A stretch of 20,029 nt of DNA. Origin: an uncultured Deferribacteraceae bacterium (GTDB taxonomy: Bacteria > Chrysiogenota > Deferribacteres > Deferribacterales > Mucispirillaceae). The position numbers and the translations under genes are program-made. The first letter of the stretch is position 1; each line of letters begins with the position of its first letter. The DNA is taken from NCBI GenBank assembly GCA_947039055.1, contig CAMQYB010000007.1:1-20029 (forward strand), given 5' to 3'. A model generated the notes under the pieces. The model was given only the letters and a program-made list of their open reading frames with translations, had not been told where the DNA came from and made no database searches. This document shows, piece after piece, positions 1-7,850 of the stretch.

Positions 1-105
1 GATCCGAATGTAGTATTTCCATGCGTTGTATAACTTGTGCCATCTGATCCGAATGTAGTATTTCCATGCGTTGTGTAACTTGTGCCATCTGATCCGAATG
101 TAGTA
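1..105 (-). repeat. In-frame 45-bp tandem repeat inside the exported protein gene
   Basis: Positions 1-45 and 46-90 are identical except for position 30 versus 75 (A/G). A partial, diverged third copy covers about 91-105. The unit length of 45 is a multiple of three, and each unit encodes DGTSYTTHGNTTFGS. The array continues past the left edge, so the copy number is unknown. Confidence 0.9.
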
Positions 106-191
106 GTATTCTTAGTATAATTTGATCTTGCAAACGCTTCCATAAAAAACATAGACATTAAAATAGTTATTATAATTACTTTTACTTTCAT
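1..191 (-). CDS. Exported tandem-repeat protein, 5' part only (runs off the left edge)
   Basis: An open frame of 63 codons starts at the ATG whose A is at 191 and is still open at base 1, so only the N-terminus is present. It begins with a classic signal peptide: MKVK, a hydrophobic core of I/L/M/F, then a likely cleavage after AFA at about residue 21. The mature part is a short lead-in and then 15-residue repeats reading DGTSYTTHGNTTFGS. A GGTGG stretch about 10 bases upstream could be the ribosome binding site. Small exported proteins with NTTYGSDG-type repeats are known as uncharacterised proteins in other Gram-negative bacteria; the resemblance is from memory. No function can be assigned. 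The gene is clearly coding because the repeats keep frame and the only base difference between the two full copies is silent (TAT/TAC). Confidence 0.75.
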   Translation of the reverse strand, partial: MKVKVIIITILMSMFFMEAFARSNYTKNTTTFGSDGTSYTTHGNTTFGSDGTSYTTHGNTTFG

Positions 192-229
192 ACAGTAAAC
201 CACCAATTGAGTTTTTACATATAATCATC

Positions 230-258
230 ATTAATTCGTATCTATCCAGTTACGTCAA
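230..258 (-). promoter_or_regulatory. Candidate sigma-70 promoter for the repeat-protein gene
   Basis: On the minus strand, TTGACG (258-253) is followed after 17 bases by ATTAAT (235-230). That is five of six at -35 and four of six at -10, with optimal spacing. It would start a transcript about 30 bases before the ATG at 191. The rest of the 192-444 spacer shows nothing else I can name, and I found no convincing terminator after the operon that ends at 445. Confidence 0.4.
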
Positions 259-444
259 TGAAAATCATACTCTTACATTAAAAGTTGATTACTAAATCTG
301 CAACATCTTACCAAGTCAATCTAAATCTACAAATAACAACTCGAATTTTACATATTATCATCAATATAAACGAATAACACATTAATATCACCGACCAGTC
401 TGTCCTAATAGCACGAACAGCCCATTAATACGCTCTCTACTGCA

Positions 445-912
445 TTATGCTAGGTCTACAGACTTACCTTTAGGTCTAACTGTCAACACTGGACATGGAG
501 CCGTTCTGACCACTTTCTCTGCTGTTGAACCAAATAATACATGACCTAAACCTGTTCTACCATGCGTACCAATAATTATAAGATCAAAATTGCCTTCTTC
601 TGCTTCTTTGCTTATCTCAAGATATGGAGTACCTTTTAACAATTTCTTACTATACTTAACATCCTTTAAAATAGGCATGTTCAAAGTGAAATCTTCAAAC
701 TGTTTAAGTGCACCCTCTTCAAATTCTTTTGAAATATTCGTCATCATCATCTGCGGAAGATAAAATGAAATAATATTTGACTCATCAAATAAAACATGAA
801 CTATCTCTAACTCTGCTTTTAATATCTTTTGCATATCAATAGCATACGATAAAGCGTAATGCGATGCCTCAGAAAAATCTGTTGGAAATAAAATCTTTTT
901 AACATATTTCAT
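445..912 (-). CDS. Universal stress protein, UspA family
   Basis: A 155-residue single-domain Usp protein, the usual length for the family. It opens with the first beta strand, KKILFPTDFSEAS, whose Asp sits in the nucleotide pocket. It ends with the ATP-binding signature G-x2-G-x9-G-S (G115, G118, G128-S129) and the terminal strand CPVLTVR. Presence of the full G-loop implies the ATP-binding (MJ0577-like) subgroup rather than the non-binding UspA subgroup. It is the last gene of the seven-gene minus-strand operon, 18 bases after the receiver-like gene. A good AGGA ribosome binding site lies about nine bases before the ATG. Family members bind ATP and act in stress survival; the specific role here is not visible. 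Confidence 0.92.
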   Translation of the reverse strand: MKYVKKILFPTDFSEASHYALSYAIDMQKILKAELEIVHVLFDESNIISFYLPQMMMTNISKEFEEGALKQFEDFTLNMPILKDVKYSKKLLKGTPYLEISKEAEEGNFDLIIIGTHGRTGLGHVLFGSTAEKVVRTAPCPVLTVRPKGKSVDLA

Positions 913-930
913 GCTTCACGTCCTTATAAC

Positions 931-1296
931 TTAATTAAAAAAATTAAGTGCTTTATCTATTGTAAGTAAAATATCTTTCATATCTGTATTGATATCCAGA
1001 ATATCATACACACCTAACTCATTTGATATAAATATTTTGTCTGCCGTCAACTCCTCAGCTAAAACAATAACTGGAAATTTTAGAAGATTAATATTCAACT
1101 CTAAATCTAATTCATACAACGATTTATACAGAGAATCATCTACTATTAGAAGATTGAAATCGTAACCATATATAAGTGACAATATTTTATCACTGCTTTT
1201 TGAATCAATAATTGTTATGCCAAGCCCTGTATAAATTTTATTCAATCTTTCTACAAAACTTGTTTCAATACCTAACGCTAAAATATTTTTTTTCAT
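931..1296 (-). CDS. Degenerate response-regulator receiver-like protein
   Basis: A 121-residue protein with the length and alternating strand/helix pattern of a CheY-type receiver domain. The strand that carries the phosphorylated Asp is recognisable (NLLIVDD, D53/D54). So is the strand PVIVLAE that normally ends in Thr or Ser, here A80. The acidic pair expected after the first strand is missing (ILALGIETS), and the conserved Lys of the last strand is replaced (YDILDIN). If it is a receiver fold, it therefore lacks most of the phosphotransfer site and would be a pseudo-receiver. It sits between tatD and the UspA gene with about 20-base gaps, so it is probably co-transcribed. Its ribosome binding site is weak. 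The fold assignment is by pattern only. Confidence 0.55.
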   Translation of the reverse strand: MKKNILALGIETSFVERLNKIYTGLGITIIDSKSSDKILSLIYGYDFNLLIVDDSLYKSLYELDLELNINLLKFPVIVLAEELTADKIFISNELGVYDILDINTDMKDILLTIDKALNFFN

Positions 1297-1316
1297 AAAC
1301 TTAACACATACTCAAA

Positions 1317-2099
1317 TTAAATATTAAAAACAGATTTTACATTTTTCTCTAACATATCTGCTAATTCATTTTCAGCTATCTTTAAAAAGTCTGCAATAAA
1401 ACTAAATGTATATTTAACAAACGCTGGCTCATTGTTTTTAACTTTTCCACGCATTGCAGATGGAGTTAAAAATGGTGAATCCGTCTCAATCAATATTTTG
1501 TCAAGTGGGATAAATTTAAGCATGTCTCTTATCTCGCCTGCATTTTTATAAGTTACATTGCCCGCAAGAGATATATGAAAACCGTTACGGATAGCCCAAT
1601 CTAAAACTTTTTTATCACCGTTATAACAGTGAATAATTCCACCATTGTTTTTTACTGCAAGTTCTGATGATAATATATCTACCATTCTATCTGATGATTC
1701 TCTATTATGAATAACGATCGGTTTTGATAGATCAATAGAGATATTTAGAAACTCAATAAATACTCTCTCTTGAACTTCCCTTGGAGAGTGATCTCTAAAA
1801 AAATCTAACCCTATCTCGCCAATTGCGACAACTTTCTCGCTTGATGCAAGTTTAATAAAATCATCATGCATAGTTGATTTATATCCATCTGCATCTGACG
1901 GATGAACACCAACTGTTGCATAAATATTATCATACCTATTTGCAATGTTTACAGCTTCAACACTTTTACCGTAATCTGTGCCTATCGTAATCATACGCTT
2001 TACGCCGTTCTTATCAGCTCTTGCAATAGTCTCTTCAACTTCTTCAATAGGAATATAGTTAAGGTGACAATGTGTATCTGTTAAAAATATTTCACTCAT
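1317..2099 (-). CDS. tatD: TatD-family metal-dependent hydrolase (DNase)
   Basis: A 260-residue TIM-barrel hydrolase with all TatD metal ligands visible: H10-x-H12 in DTHCHLNY, E95 in GEIGLDFFRD, H131 in PIVIHNRE, H157 in IIHCYNG and D207 in ILIETDSPFLTP. Length and motif order match the bacterial YcfH/TatD group, which has metal-dependent 3'-5' exonuclease activity on DNA and RNA. The ATG shares its A with the metG stop codon (TAATG), which implies translational coupling. The metG-tatD pairing is widespread in bacteria. I cannot separate the TatD, YcfH and YjjV paralogues from sequence alone. Confidence 0.93.
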   Translation of the reverse strand: MSEIFLTDTHCHLNYIPIEEVEETIARADKNGVKRMITIGTDYGKSVEAVNIANRYDNIYATVGVHPSDADGYKSTMHDDFIKLASSEKVVAIGEIGLDFFRDHSPREVQERVFIEFLNISIDLSKPIVIHNRESSDRMVDILSSELAVKNNGGIIHCYNGDKKVLDWAIRNGFHISLAGNVTYKNAGEIRDMLKFIPLDKILIETDSPFLTPSAMRGKVKNNEPAFVKYTFSFIADFLKIAENELADMLEKNVKSVFNI

Positions 2100-4030
2100 T
2101 ACTTTATTTTCGTACCTGCCTTAATAGTATCAGGCAACTCTAATAATTGATGTTTTCCATCATCAGCTGTTGCTGCTAAAATCATACCGTTAGACTCAAC
2201 ACCCATTAATTTAGCTGGCAATAAGTTAGTAACAACTGCGACAGTTTTACCGATTAAATCTGTAGGTTCAAATGTTTTGCCTATTCCAGAAACAATAATT
2301 CTAGGCTCATCGCCACAATCAACCGACATTTTTAAAAGTTTATCAGATTTAGGAACTCTTTCAGCACCTAAAATTTTACCTGCTTTAATTTCAACTTTTT
2401 CAAAATCAGTAAAATTTATCTTTTCTATAATATCTTTCTTTATCTCTTTATCAACTTTAGGAGTAACTTCTTTTAGCATTTCTGCTTCATCTATTCTTGG
2501 AAAAATCTGTTTTACTTCATCAAGCTTAACACCTGATTTTAATAATTTAACTCTCTTTAGGTCATCAACAGATGTAACACTTTCAAGGCTATCATCACCT
2601 GTTACAGCTTTATAAATCTTAAGTGATGACTCTGGCATAAACGGATAAATAAAATATGATAACAATCTTATCGTATCAAGTATCAGATATAATATCGATC
2701 CTAATCTATCGTGAGTACTTTCATCTTTAGCTAAATTCCACGGCTTCATAGCGTCGATATATTTATTTAATGATGATATGATTTCCCATACACTCATCAA
2801 TGCTTTATTGAAAGCTAAGTTGTTTAATCTTTTGTCTATCGTATCAATGTTGCTTATTATATACTCGTATAACTCATCATCTTCTTTTGCAGGTGTGTTA
2901 TATTCTGGAACAACTCTATCAAAATATTTATCTAACAAACCTAATGTTCTTGAAACTAGATTTCCTAGATCGTTTGCAAGATCAGTATTGACTCTATGGA
3001 TAAGTGCTTTATATGAGAAATCACCATCTAATCCGAAAGGAACTTCTCTCATTAAAAAATATCTAAAAGCGTCAGCTGAAAATTTTGTAATTATAAAATT
3101 TGGATCAATAGCGTTACCCATTGATTTGCTCATTTTCTTTCCATCAACAGTCCACCAGCCATGAGCAAAGATTGATTTAGGAAGTTCAATTCCAGCACTC
3201 ATTAACATCGCAGGCCAGTACACAGCATGGAAACGTATTATATCTTTTCCAACAACATGATAATCAATAGGCCAAAACTTTTTACGATCGCTATCTTTAT
3301 CGAAATAACCTAGTGCTGATAAATAGTTCGTCAACGCATCTATCCAAACATAGATAACGTGATCACTATCTTCATCAACCTTGATACCCCAACTGAAATT
3401 AACTCTACTTATTGACAGATCTCTAAGCCCTTCAGATACGAATGAAATAATCTCATTCTTTCTTGATTCTGGTTTAATAAAATCAGGGTTTGCTTTTATA
3501 TGTTCTAAGATTTGATCTTGATATTTAGAAAGTTTAAAGAAATATGAAGCCTCTTTTAACTCTTTTGTAACTCTGCCACAATCAGGACAGATATTTTCAT
3601 CTATCAGCTGTGTCTCAGTCCAATAACTTTCACAAGGTGTACAATATGCTCCAGAGTATTCGCCTAGATATACATCACCTTTATCTTTCATTATGTTATA
3701 TAATTTAAGTACAGCTTCTTTATGGTATGCATCTGTTGTTCTTATGAATGCATCGTTACCAATATTTAGATTGCTCCATAACTGTTTGAAATTTTGCATA
3801 TTTTTATCTGCTAGATCTTTAGGAGATATATTTTGCTCTTTAGCAGACTCTTCAATCTTTTGACCGTGTTCATCTGTTCCAGTTAGAAAGAATTTTTCGT
3901 AACCTAACAACGCTTTGTATCTTGATATAACATCAGCTGCAACAGTTGTATAAGCATGACCGATATGTGGTTTATCATTAACAAAATATATAGGGGTTGA
4001 TACATAAAATGTTTTATTATCTTTAGGCAT
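2099..4030 (-). CDS. metG: Methionyl-tRNA synthetase
   Basis: A 643-residue class I synthetase that charges tRNA-Met in the cytoplasm. The HIGH motif is at residues 22-25 (PHIGH) and the KMSKS loop at 299-303. A single zinc knuckle with C130, C133, C148 and C151 lies in the connective domain. The anticodon-binding alpha-helical domain follows. The C-terminal 100 residues or so are the fused OB-fold tRNA-binding domain (KVEIKAGKI through LMGVESNGMIL). This is full length for the type carrying the C-terminal dimerisation/EMAP-like domain. It starts 20 bases after the PSP1 gene and its stop overlaps the tatD start. Confidence 0.97.
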   Translation of the reverse strand: MPKDNKTFYVSTPIYFVNDKPHIGHAYTTVAADVISRYKALLGYEKFFLTGTDEHGQKIEESAKEQNISPKDLADKNMQNFKQLWSNLNIGNDAFIRTTDAYHKEAVLKLYNIMKDKGDVYLGEYSGAYCTPCESYWTETQLIDENICPDCGRVTKELKEASYFFKLSKYQDQILEHIKANPDFIKPESRKNEIISFVSEGLRDLSISRVNFSWGIKVDEDSDHVIYVWIDALTNYLSALGYFDKDSDRKKFWPIDYHVVGKDIIRFHAVYWPAMLMSAGIELPKSIFAHGWWTVDGKKMSKSMGNAIDPNFIITKFSADAFRYFLMREVPFGLDGDFSYKALIHRVNTDLANDLGNLVSRTLGLLDKYFDRVVPEYNTPAKEDDELYEYIISNIDTIDKRLNNLAFNKALMSVWEIISSLNKYIDAMKPWNLAKDESTHDRLGSILYLILDTIRLLSYFIYPFMPESSLKIYKAVTGDDSLESVTSVDDLKRVKLLKSGVKLDEVKQIFPRIDEAEMLKEVTPKVDKEIKKDIIEKINFTDFEKVEIKAGKILGAERVPKSDKLLKMSVDCGDEPRIIVSGIGKTFEPTDLIGKTVAVVTNLLPAKLMGVESNGMILAATADDGKHQLLELPDTIKAGTKIK

Positions 4031-4050
4031 TAGTTCTATTATCCTTAACT

Positions 4051-4770
4051 TTAATCTTTATCAACTATTACAAAATCATCAATAACTTCTTCTGCGGCTT
4101 TATCTTTATCAATATATAAGTGTTCAGCATTATAACCATCTTTTTCAAAAACAAGACAACACATTAATCTTCCACATACACCAGAAATCTTAATTGGATT
4201 TAATATTAGATTTTGTTTCTTCGCCATTTTTATAGATATGTTATCAAACTTATGTAGGAACGATGCACAACAAAACTCTCTCCCGCACAACCCAAACCCA
4301 CCTAACATTTTTGTAGCATCTCTCACACCTATCTGTCTCATCTCGATACGTGTTTTAAATACTCTTGCCAAATCTTTAACTAATTGTCTAAAATCAACTC
4401 TTCCTTCTGCTGTAAAAAAATATGTCAATTTTGATCTATCAAGTGAATACTCACATGCTATCAATTTCATATCCAGTTTAGCTTCTTTAAGTAGCTTACG
4501 ACACTCTTTAAATGCTTTTGGAACATCTTTTTTATTGTTCTCATCTTTCTCTATATCTTCAGCTGTTGCTTTACGAATAAGAGATTTCATCTCTTGATTA
4601 TCTTCAACTTCAACTTCACGCTTTAGAACCATTACGATTCCCATATCTTCGCCTTTATCAGACTCTATAACTACTTTATCATTAATTAGACAATCTATAT
4701 TAACAGGCAGATAGTCGTAGACCTTGCCTGCATCCCTAAACTTAACGCCTACTGCTTCAAATTTTTTCAC
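4051..4770 (-). CDS. ricT: PSP1-domain protein, RicT (YaaT)-like
   Basis: A 239-residue PSP1 protein. The signature is the pair of cysteine clusters GLCGREFCCASFL (C162, C167, C168) and VCGRLMCC (C199, C204, C205), together with RVDFRQLVKDLARVFKTRIEMRQIGVRD. In Bacillus subtilis the homologue RicT works with RicA and RicF as an Fe-S complex that aids RNase Y-dependent mRNA maturation; whether that holds here is unknown. Neighbours support the assignment: holB immediately upstream and metG then tatD downstream resembles the Bacillus holB-yaaT ... metS-yabD order. The first 14 bases overlap the end of holB, so translation is probably coupled. Confidence 0.88.
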   Translation of the reverse strand: MKKFEAVGVKFRDAGKVYDYLPVNIDCLINDKVVIESDKGEDMGIVMVLKREVEVEDNQEMKSLIRKATAEDIEKDENNKKDVPKAFKECRKLLKEAKLDMKLIACEYSLDRSKLTYFFTAEGRVDFRQLVKDLARVFKTRIEMRQIGVRDATKMLGGFGLCGREFCCASFLHKFDNISIKMAKKQNLILNPIKISGVCGRLMCCLVFEKDGYNAEHLYIDKDKAAEEVIDDFVIVDKD

Positions 4771-5647
4771 TTAATACCTCAACTATTTTTGATGCAAAAT
4801 TAGATTTAATTAAATCTAAATTAACATTATAGTTTAACCTTTTTAAAATTTCTAACATATAACTACTCAGTTCGGACAGTTCATAATAACCTGTTTCTTT
4901 ATATAATACTAGCACATAAGAATATATATTAGATACAACCATAAATAATGTTTTCGTATCTGGAACTGATCTTATATATTCTACAAACTTTACAAATTCT
5001 TTATCAATCAATAACTGATTAACATTTATAACGTTGCTATCAATAATATCTAACGCTTTACCTATTGAACCATACGACAATGATACTGCTGTATCAATAA
5101 ATGGCACATCTGGACGTAAACCTTTTACCGCATCTTTAACATCATGAGACTCAAGCGGTTTAAACATAATGTTCACAGCTCTTGATCTTATGGTTGCTAA
5201 GATTTCATCGTATCTATCTGTTATTAGAAAAAATATCGTAGAGTCTGGTGGCTCTTCCAATGTCTTTAATAATATGTTCGCAGCAACAACTTGATTAGTA
5301 GCAGATAACATATCTGCATCATCTATAATTATTATCTTATAAGTTCCAACCGATGCCGTCATAGATATATTTAGAATTAACTCTCTGATATTGTCAGCTA
5401 ATAAACTCTCTTTATTAAATTGATATATATCAGGATGCATACCTTCATCTATCATCTTACAACTTCTACATACACATTTAGAGAAATAAACCTTCTCTTC
5501 ACAACTAAGGTATTTAGCTATATTTGTTGCAAAATATTTTTTACCAATTCCTTTAAGTCCTGAAAAAATATACGCATGATGTAAACGATTAGATTTTATC
5601 GTACGTAAAAATAATTCTACCTGTTTATCATGTCCGTAAAAATTCAT
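4757..5647 (-). CDS. holB: DNA polymerase III delta' subunit
   Basis: A 296-residue AAA+ clamp-loader subunit. Residues 26-37 (YIFSGLKGIGKK) are the P-loop, with Lys where ATP-binding members have Ser/Thr; delta' is typically a non-hydrolysing subunit. C49, C58, C60 and C63 form the zinc module typical of delta' and DnaX. Further along are the sensor/Walker B region IIIDDADML, then NILLKTLEEPP, and SRA in place of the SRC arginine-finger motif. The protein is a little shorter than E. coli delta' (334 residues), as usual outside the gammaproteobacteria. The stop codon of the MOSC-MogA gene directly abuts its ATG (TAGATG). Confidence 0.9.
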   Translation of the reverse strand: MNFYGHDKQVELFLRTIKSNRLHHAYIFSGLKGIGKKYFATNIAKYLSCEEKVYFSKCVCRSCKMIDEGMHPDIYQFNKESLLADNIRELILNISMTASVGTYKIIIIDDADMLSATNQVVAANILLKTLEEPPDSTIFFLITDRYDEILATIRSRAVNIMFKPLESHDVKDAVKGLRPDVPFIDTAVSLSYGSIGKALDIIDSNVINVNQLLIDKEFVKFVEYIRSVPDTKTLFMVVSNIYSYVLVLYKETGYYELSELSSYMLEILKRLNYNVNLDLIKSNFASKIVEVLSEKI

Positions 5648-6580
5648 CTATTCAGTGCCACAATCTCTTGGATCATTATTTATCTTATCAATAGTATGTT
5701 GTAGTGTGTCTATAATAAATGATAAGTTTTCAATCGCTGCCTTAACACTTCCTGGTAGATTAATTATTAGTGACTTACCACGAATACCTACAACTGCTCT
5801 TGATATTAACGCTCTCTTAGTAACTTTATAACTCTCCATTCTCATAGCCTCTTCAAAACCTGGAAGACGTCTATCTAGCAACGGTAATGTTACATCAGGT
5901 GCTATATCTCGTGTTGATACACCAGTTGATCCATCTGTTATAATTATATCAAAATTTTGAACGTCTGCGAAATCTTTCAAATACAACTCTAACTTATCTT
6001 TATCGTCAGGGATCATATCCAATCTAACAAATGATGGATTTAATTTCTCAGTTACATATTTAACAACCGCTGGACCAGTTTCATCTACACGCTCACCCTT
6101 TGAACCTTTATCAGATAATGTGATGATACCTATAGTTATCGCTTTCTTAGGGATAACCTCGATGCTATCGCCAACCTTCATCTCGCCACCACTATTGACA
6201 ACTGCAAATATACCCTCTTTAGGCATAACACAATCACCTGCTTGATAATATATCGCACATCTGTTATGACAAACTTTTCCTATCTGAGAAATCGTCATAT
6301 CAATACCATTAACTATCAATCTAGTTCCAACTGGAAATGCTAGCAGATCAATACCTTGTGTTGTCACATTTTCAGCAAAATCACCAGCCTTAACATCTAA
6401 ACCTTTCGCAACCATAGTGTTGATTGACTCATTAGCAAGTAATGATATCTGGCGATGCCATGATGAGTCTCCATGTGCGTCATTCTCTATTCCAAAATTA
6501 TTTATAAAATTTGCTTTCTCAACATTTGTCTTACGCATACCCTTCTTTGGTGATATTGAAATACTATGTACACTACTCAT
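5648..6580 (-). CDS. MOSC domain - MogA/MoaB fusion protein (molybdenum cofactor)
   Basis: A 310-residue two-domain protein. Residues 1 to about 144 are a MOSC domain containing KVCHNRC with the conserved Cys at 104. Residues from about 148 to 310 are a MogA/MoaB-type molybdopterin adenylyltransferase domain: GIITLSDKGSKGERVDETGP, then TDGSTG at 215-220 with R224/D225, then LPGFEEAMR and LINLPGS-like segments. MogA adenylates molybdopterin before Mo insertion, and MOSC domains handle sulfur or Mo-cofactor intermediates. Fusion links sequential handling of the cofactor in one chain. It is the first gene of the operon, with a GAGAGG ribosome binding site about eight bases before the ATG. Why it heads a replication/translation operon is not evident. 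Confidence 0.9.
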   Translation of the reverse strand: MSSVHSISISPKKGMRKTNVEKANFINNFGIENDAHGDSSWHRQISLLANESINTMVAKGLDVKAGDFAENVTTQGIDLLAFPVGTRLIVNGIDMTISQIGKVCHNRCAIYYQAGDCVMPKEGIFAVVNSGGEMKVGDSIEVIPKKAITIGIITLSDKGSKGERVDETGPAVVKYVTEKLNPSFVRLDMIPDDKDKLELYLKDFADVQNFDIIITDGSTGVSTRDIAPDVTLPLLDRRLPGFEEAMRMESYKVTKRALISRAVVGIRGKSLIINLPGSVKAAIENLSFIIDTLQHTIDKINNDPRDCGTE

Positions 6581-7087
6581 CTAAAATACCTCTCATTACT
6601 AGCTAAACAGCTATACTTTTGAATATTATACATTTAAATAAAATAAATTACCAGTCATAAGATCATATTTATATATCTAAATATATTTTATTTAAATTAC
6701 ACTTTAATATGATTTAAAATATTTTTTTATTCATTATGAATTAATTCACATATACACCATCTACTATATATAGAGATATATATCTAATTATGATAATAAC
6801 AGTGCGTACTATGTTTTATAGAGTTTCTATTTTTTTTAGAGTATAATAATATAAAGGTGTAATATCCCACTGTTTCAGCTAAAACAATATTCGATTTCTA
6901 ATAGCTAAACAAACTTTTTATATCTTTTTTAGGTATAAATAATATATATTATATACAACTTAGTAATATATTTTAAAAAAAAATTATAGATATTTTGTAC
7001 TAATACGATCTTTAGATATATATTAAAACTTAATAGATATATACATATTATGACAACATATTAAATAGTTAGGCTTGGAGTGAAATT
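6581..7087. other. AT-rich spacer between divergent transcription units
   Basis: About 500 bases with no credible gene. It is almost entirely A/T with many ATATAT runs. It must contain the promoters for the minus-strand operon (see 6590-6630) and for the CopZ-like gene. For the latter, TTAAAA (7023-7028) and TATTAT (7046-7051), spaced by 17, are a weak candidate. The motif TAGCTAAACA occurs twice (6600-6609 and 6902-6911); no function is evident. Confidence 0.5.
6590..6630 (-). promoter_or_regulatory. Candidate promoter and ribosome binding site of the seven-gene operon
   Basis: A perfect TATAAT on the minus strand lies at 6630-6625. The -35 region 17 bases further upstream (TGGTAA) is poor. 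A transcript from here would start about 40 bases before the MOSC-MogA ATG and would contain a short palindrome (TAGCT, four bases, AGCTA; 6600-6613) and the GAGAGG site (6595-6590). Confidence 0.4.
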
Positions 7088-7288
7088 ATGGAATTTGAAT
7101 TTAATGTAAATATGACTTGTGAACACTGCGTAAATGCAGTTAAAGAAGCTTTGCAAACCATTGATAACATTAGTGAAATAGAAATTAATCTTGAGAAAAA
7201 AACAGTTAAAGGAATTGTAACCGATAAAAATACCTCGGCTGATCAAATCAAAAAGATTATTGAAGATATAGGTTTTGATGTAACTTAA
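7088..7288 (+). CDS. Heavy-metal-associated (HMA) domain protein, CopZ-like
   Basis: A 66-residue stand-alone HMA domain, the standard length for Atx1/CopZ copper chaperones. The metal site MTCEHC (C11, C14) lies in the first loop. The rest of the ferredoxin-like fold is clear: AVKEALQTI helix, IEINLEKKTVKG strands, DQIKKIIEDIGFDV helix and strand. GGAG seven bases before the ATG is a good ribosome binding site. Such chaperones carry Cu(I), sometimes other soft metals, to P-type ATPases or sensors. No ATPase gene lies in this window. The ArsR-family regulator 195 bases downstream on the same strand makes a metal-response pair plausible but not proven. Likely copper, though His in the x2 position of CxxC leaves other metals possible. 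Confidence 0.85.
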   Translation: MEFEFNVNMTCEHCVNAVKEALQTIDNISEIEINLEKKTVKGIVTDKNTSADQIKKIIEDIGFDVT

Positions 7289-7370
7289 TGTATTGATAAT
7301 TAAATATTATTTTTATTTATATACTAATTTTATTGATAAATAGTTTATAAAGTTGTACTATCAGACTAGA

Positions 7371-7461
7371 AAATCAACAATACGTTAAATTTCATATTGA
7401 CAATCCCCATTATATGTATATATATATAATAGATATGAATTAATATTAACTTTGTTGATTT
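7371..7461. repeat. Perfect 10-bp inverted repeat flanking the ArsR-family promoter
   Basis: AAATCAACAA (7371-7380) and its exact reverse complement TTGTTGATTT (7452-7461) bracket the promoter, 71 bases apart. The left arm lies upstream of the -35, so it is not in the transcript. If functional, the pair would act on DNA, for example as two operator half-sites. In AT-rich DNA a chance origin cannot be excluded. Confidence 0.4.
7397..7426 (+). promoter_or_regulatory. Sigma-70 promoter of the ArsR-family gene
   Basis: A perfect TTGACA (7397-7402) is followed by TATATA at 7419-7424 (16-base spacer) or 7421-7426 (18-base spacer). Transcription would begin near 7432, about 50 bases before the ATG at 7484. 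The TTCATAT overlapping the -35 (7391-7397) and the ATATGAA at about the start site (7433-7439) are mirror copies of each other. Confidence 0.6.
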
Positions 7462-7483
7462 AATAATTTTGAGGGTATGCCAC

Positions 7484-7822
7484 ATGGAAAGAAGGGTTTT
7501 AGAAAATTATTCAGAAAAGATTAAAGCTTTAGGTCATCCTGTCAGATTGAGAATTGCATTTGAGTTGCTGGATCATGATTTTACAGTAAACGAAATCTGT
7601 AAAAAGCTTTCGATCGCTCAAGCAACTATTAGCCAACATCTGTCAATTCTTAGAAACAGAGGCGTGATTATCGGTAACAGAAATGGTACGAGTATAAGTT
7701 ATGGATTAGCATCTAACAACATGAAAGAGATGCTTATGCAACTTAAAAAGTCTATTAACGATTCTTCGGTATCTACAAAAGATAGCAAGAACAAAAACAC
7801 AACTTTTAAAAATATTGTTTAA
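7484..7822 (+). CDS. ArsR/SmtB-family transcriptional regulator
   Basis: A 112-residue winged-helix protein. Residues 5-75 hold the whole DNA-binding fold: KIKALGHPVRLRIAFELL, then the helix-turn-helix NEICKKLSIAQATISQHLSILRNRGVI, then the wing GNRNGTSISYGLA. GAGGG (7471-7475) is eight bases from ATG 7484, which decides the start; a TTG at 7469 in frame would lack any ribosome binding site. No metal-site cysteine motif (such as ELCVCDL) is present; the only cysteine is C34 before the recognition helix. The inducer is therefore unknown and it may not be a thiol-type metal sensor. The last 25 residues are a polar Ser/Lys/Asn tail. Probably autoregulated and possibly controlling the CopZ-like gene upstream. 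Confidence 0.88.
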   Translation: MERRVLENYSEKIKALGHPVRLRIAFELLDHDFTVNEICKKLSIAQATISQHLSILRNRGVIIGNRNGTSISYGLASNNMKEMLMQLKKSINDSSVSTKDSKNKNTTFKNIV

Positions 7823-7850
7823 AAAAAATATTATTTAAAAAATGTAAAAT

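Noticed and set aside
1..105. CRISPR array
   Set aside because: The units are directly adjacent 45-bp copies without spacers and form an open reading frame with a signal peptide.
7061..7246. Minus-strand frame opposite the CopZ-like gene
   Set aside because: It is the antisense shadow of a clear HMA-domain gene.
7469..7483. TTG start for the ArsR-family gene, which would add a cysteine (MRVCH) as a possible metal ligand
   Set aside because: The GAGGG site lies inside that extension and is correctly spaced for the ATG at 7484.
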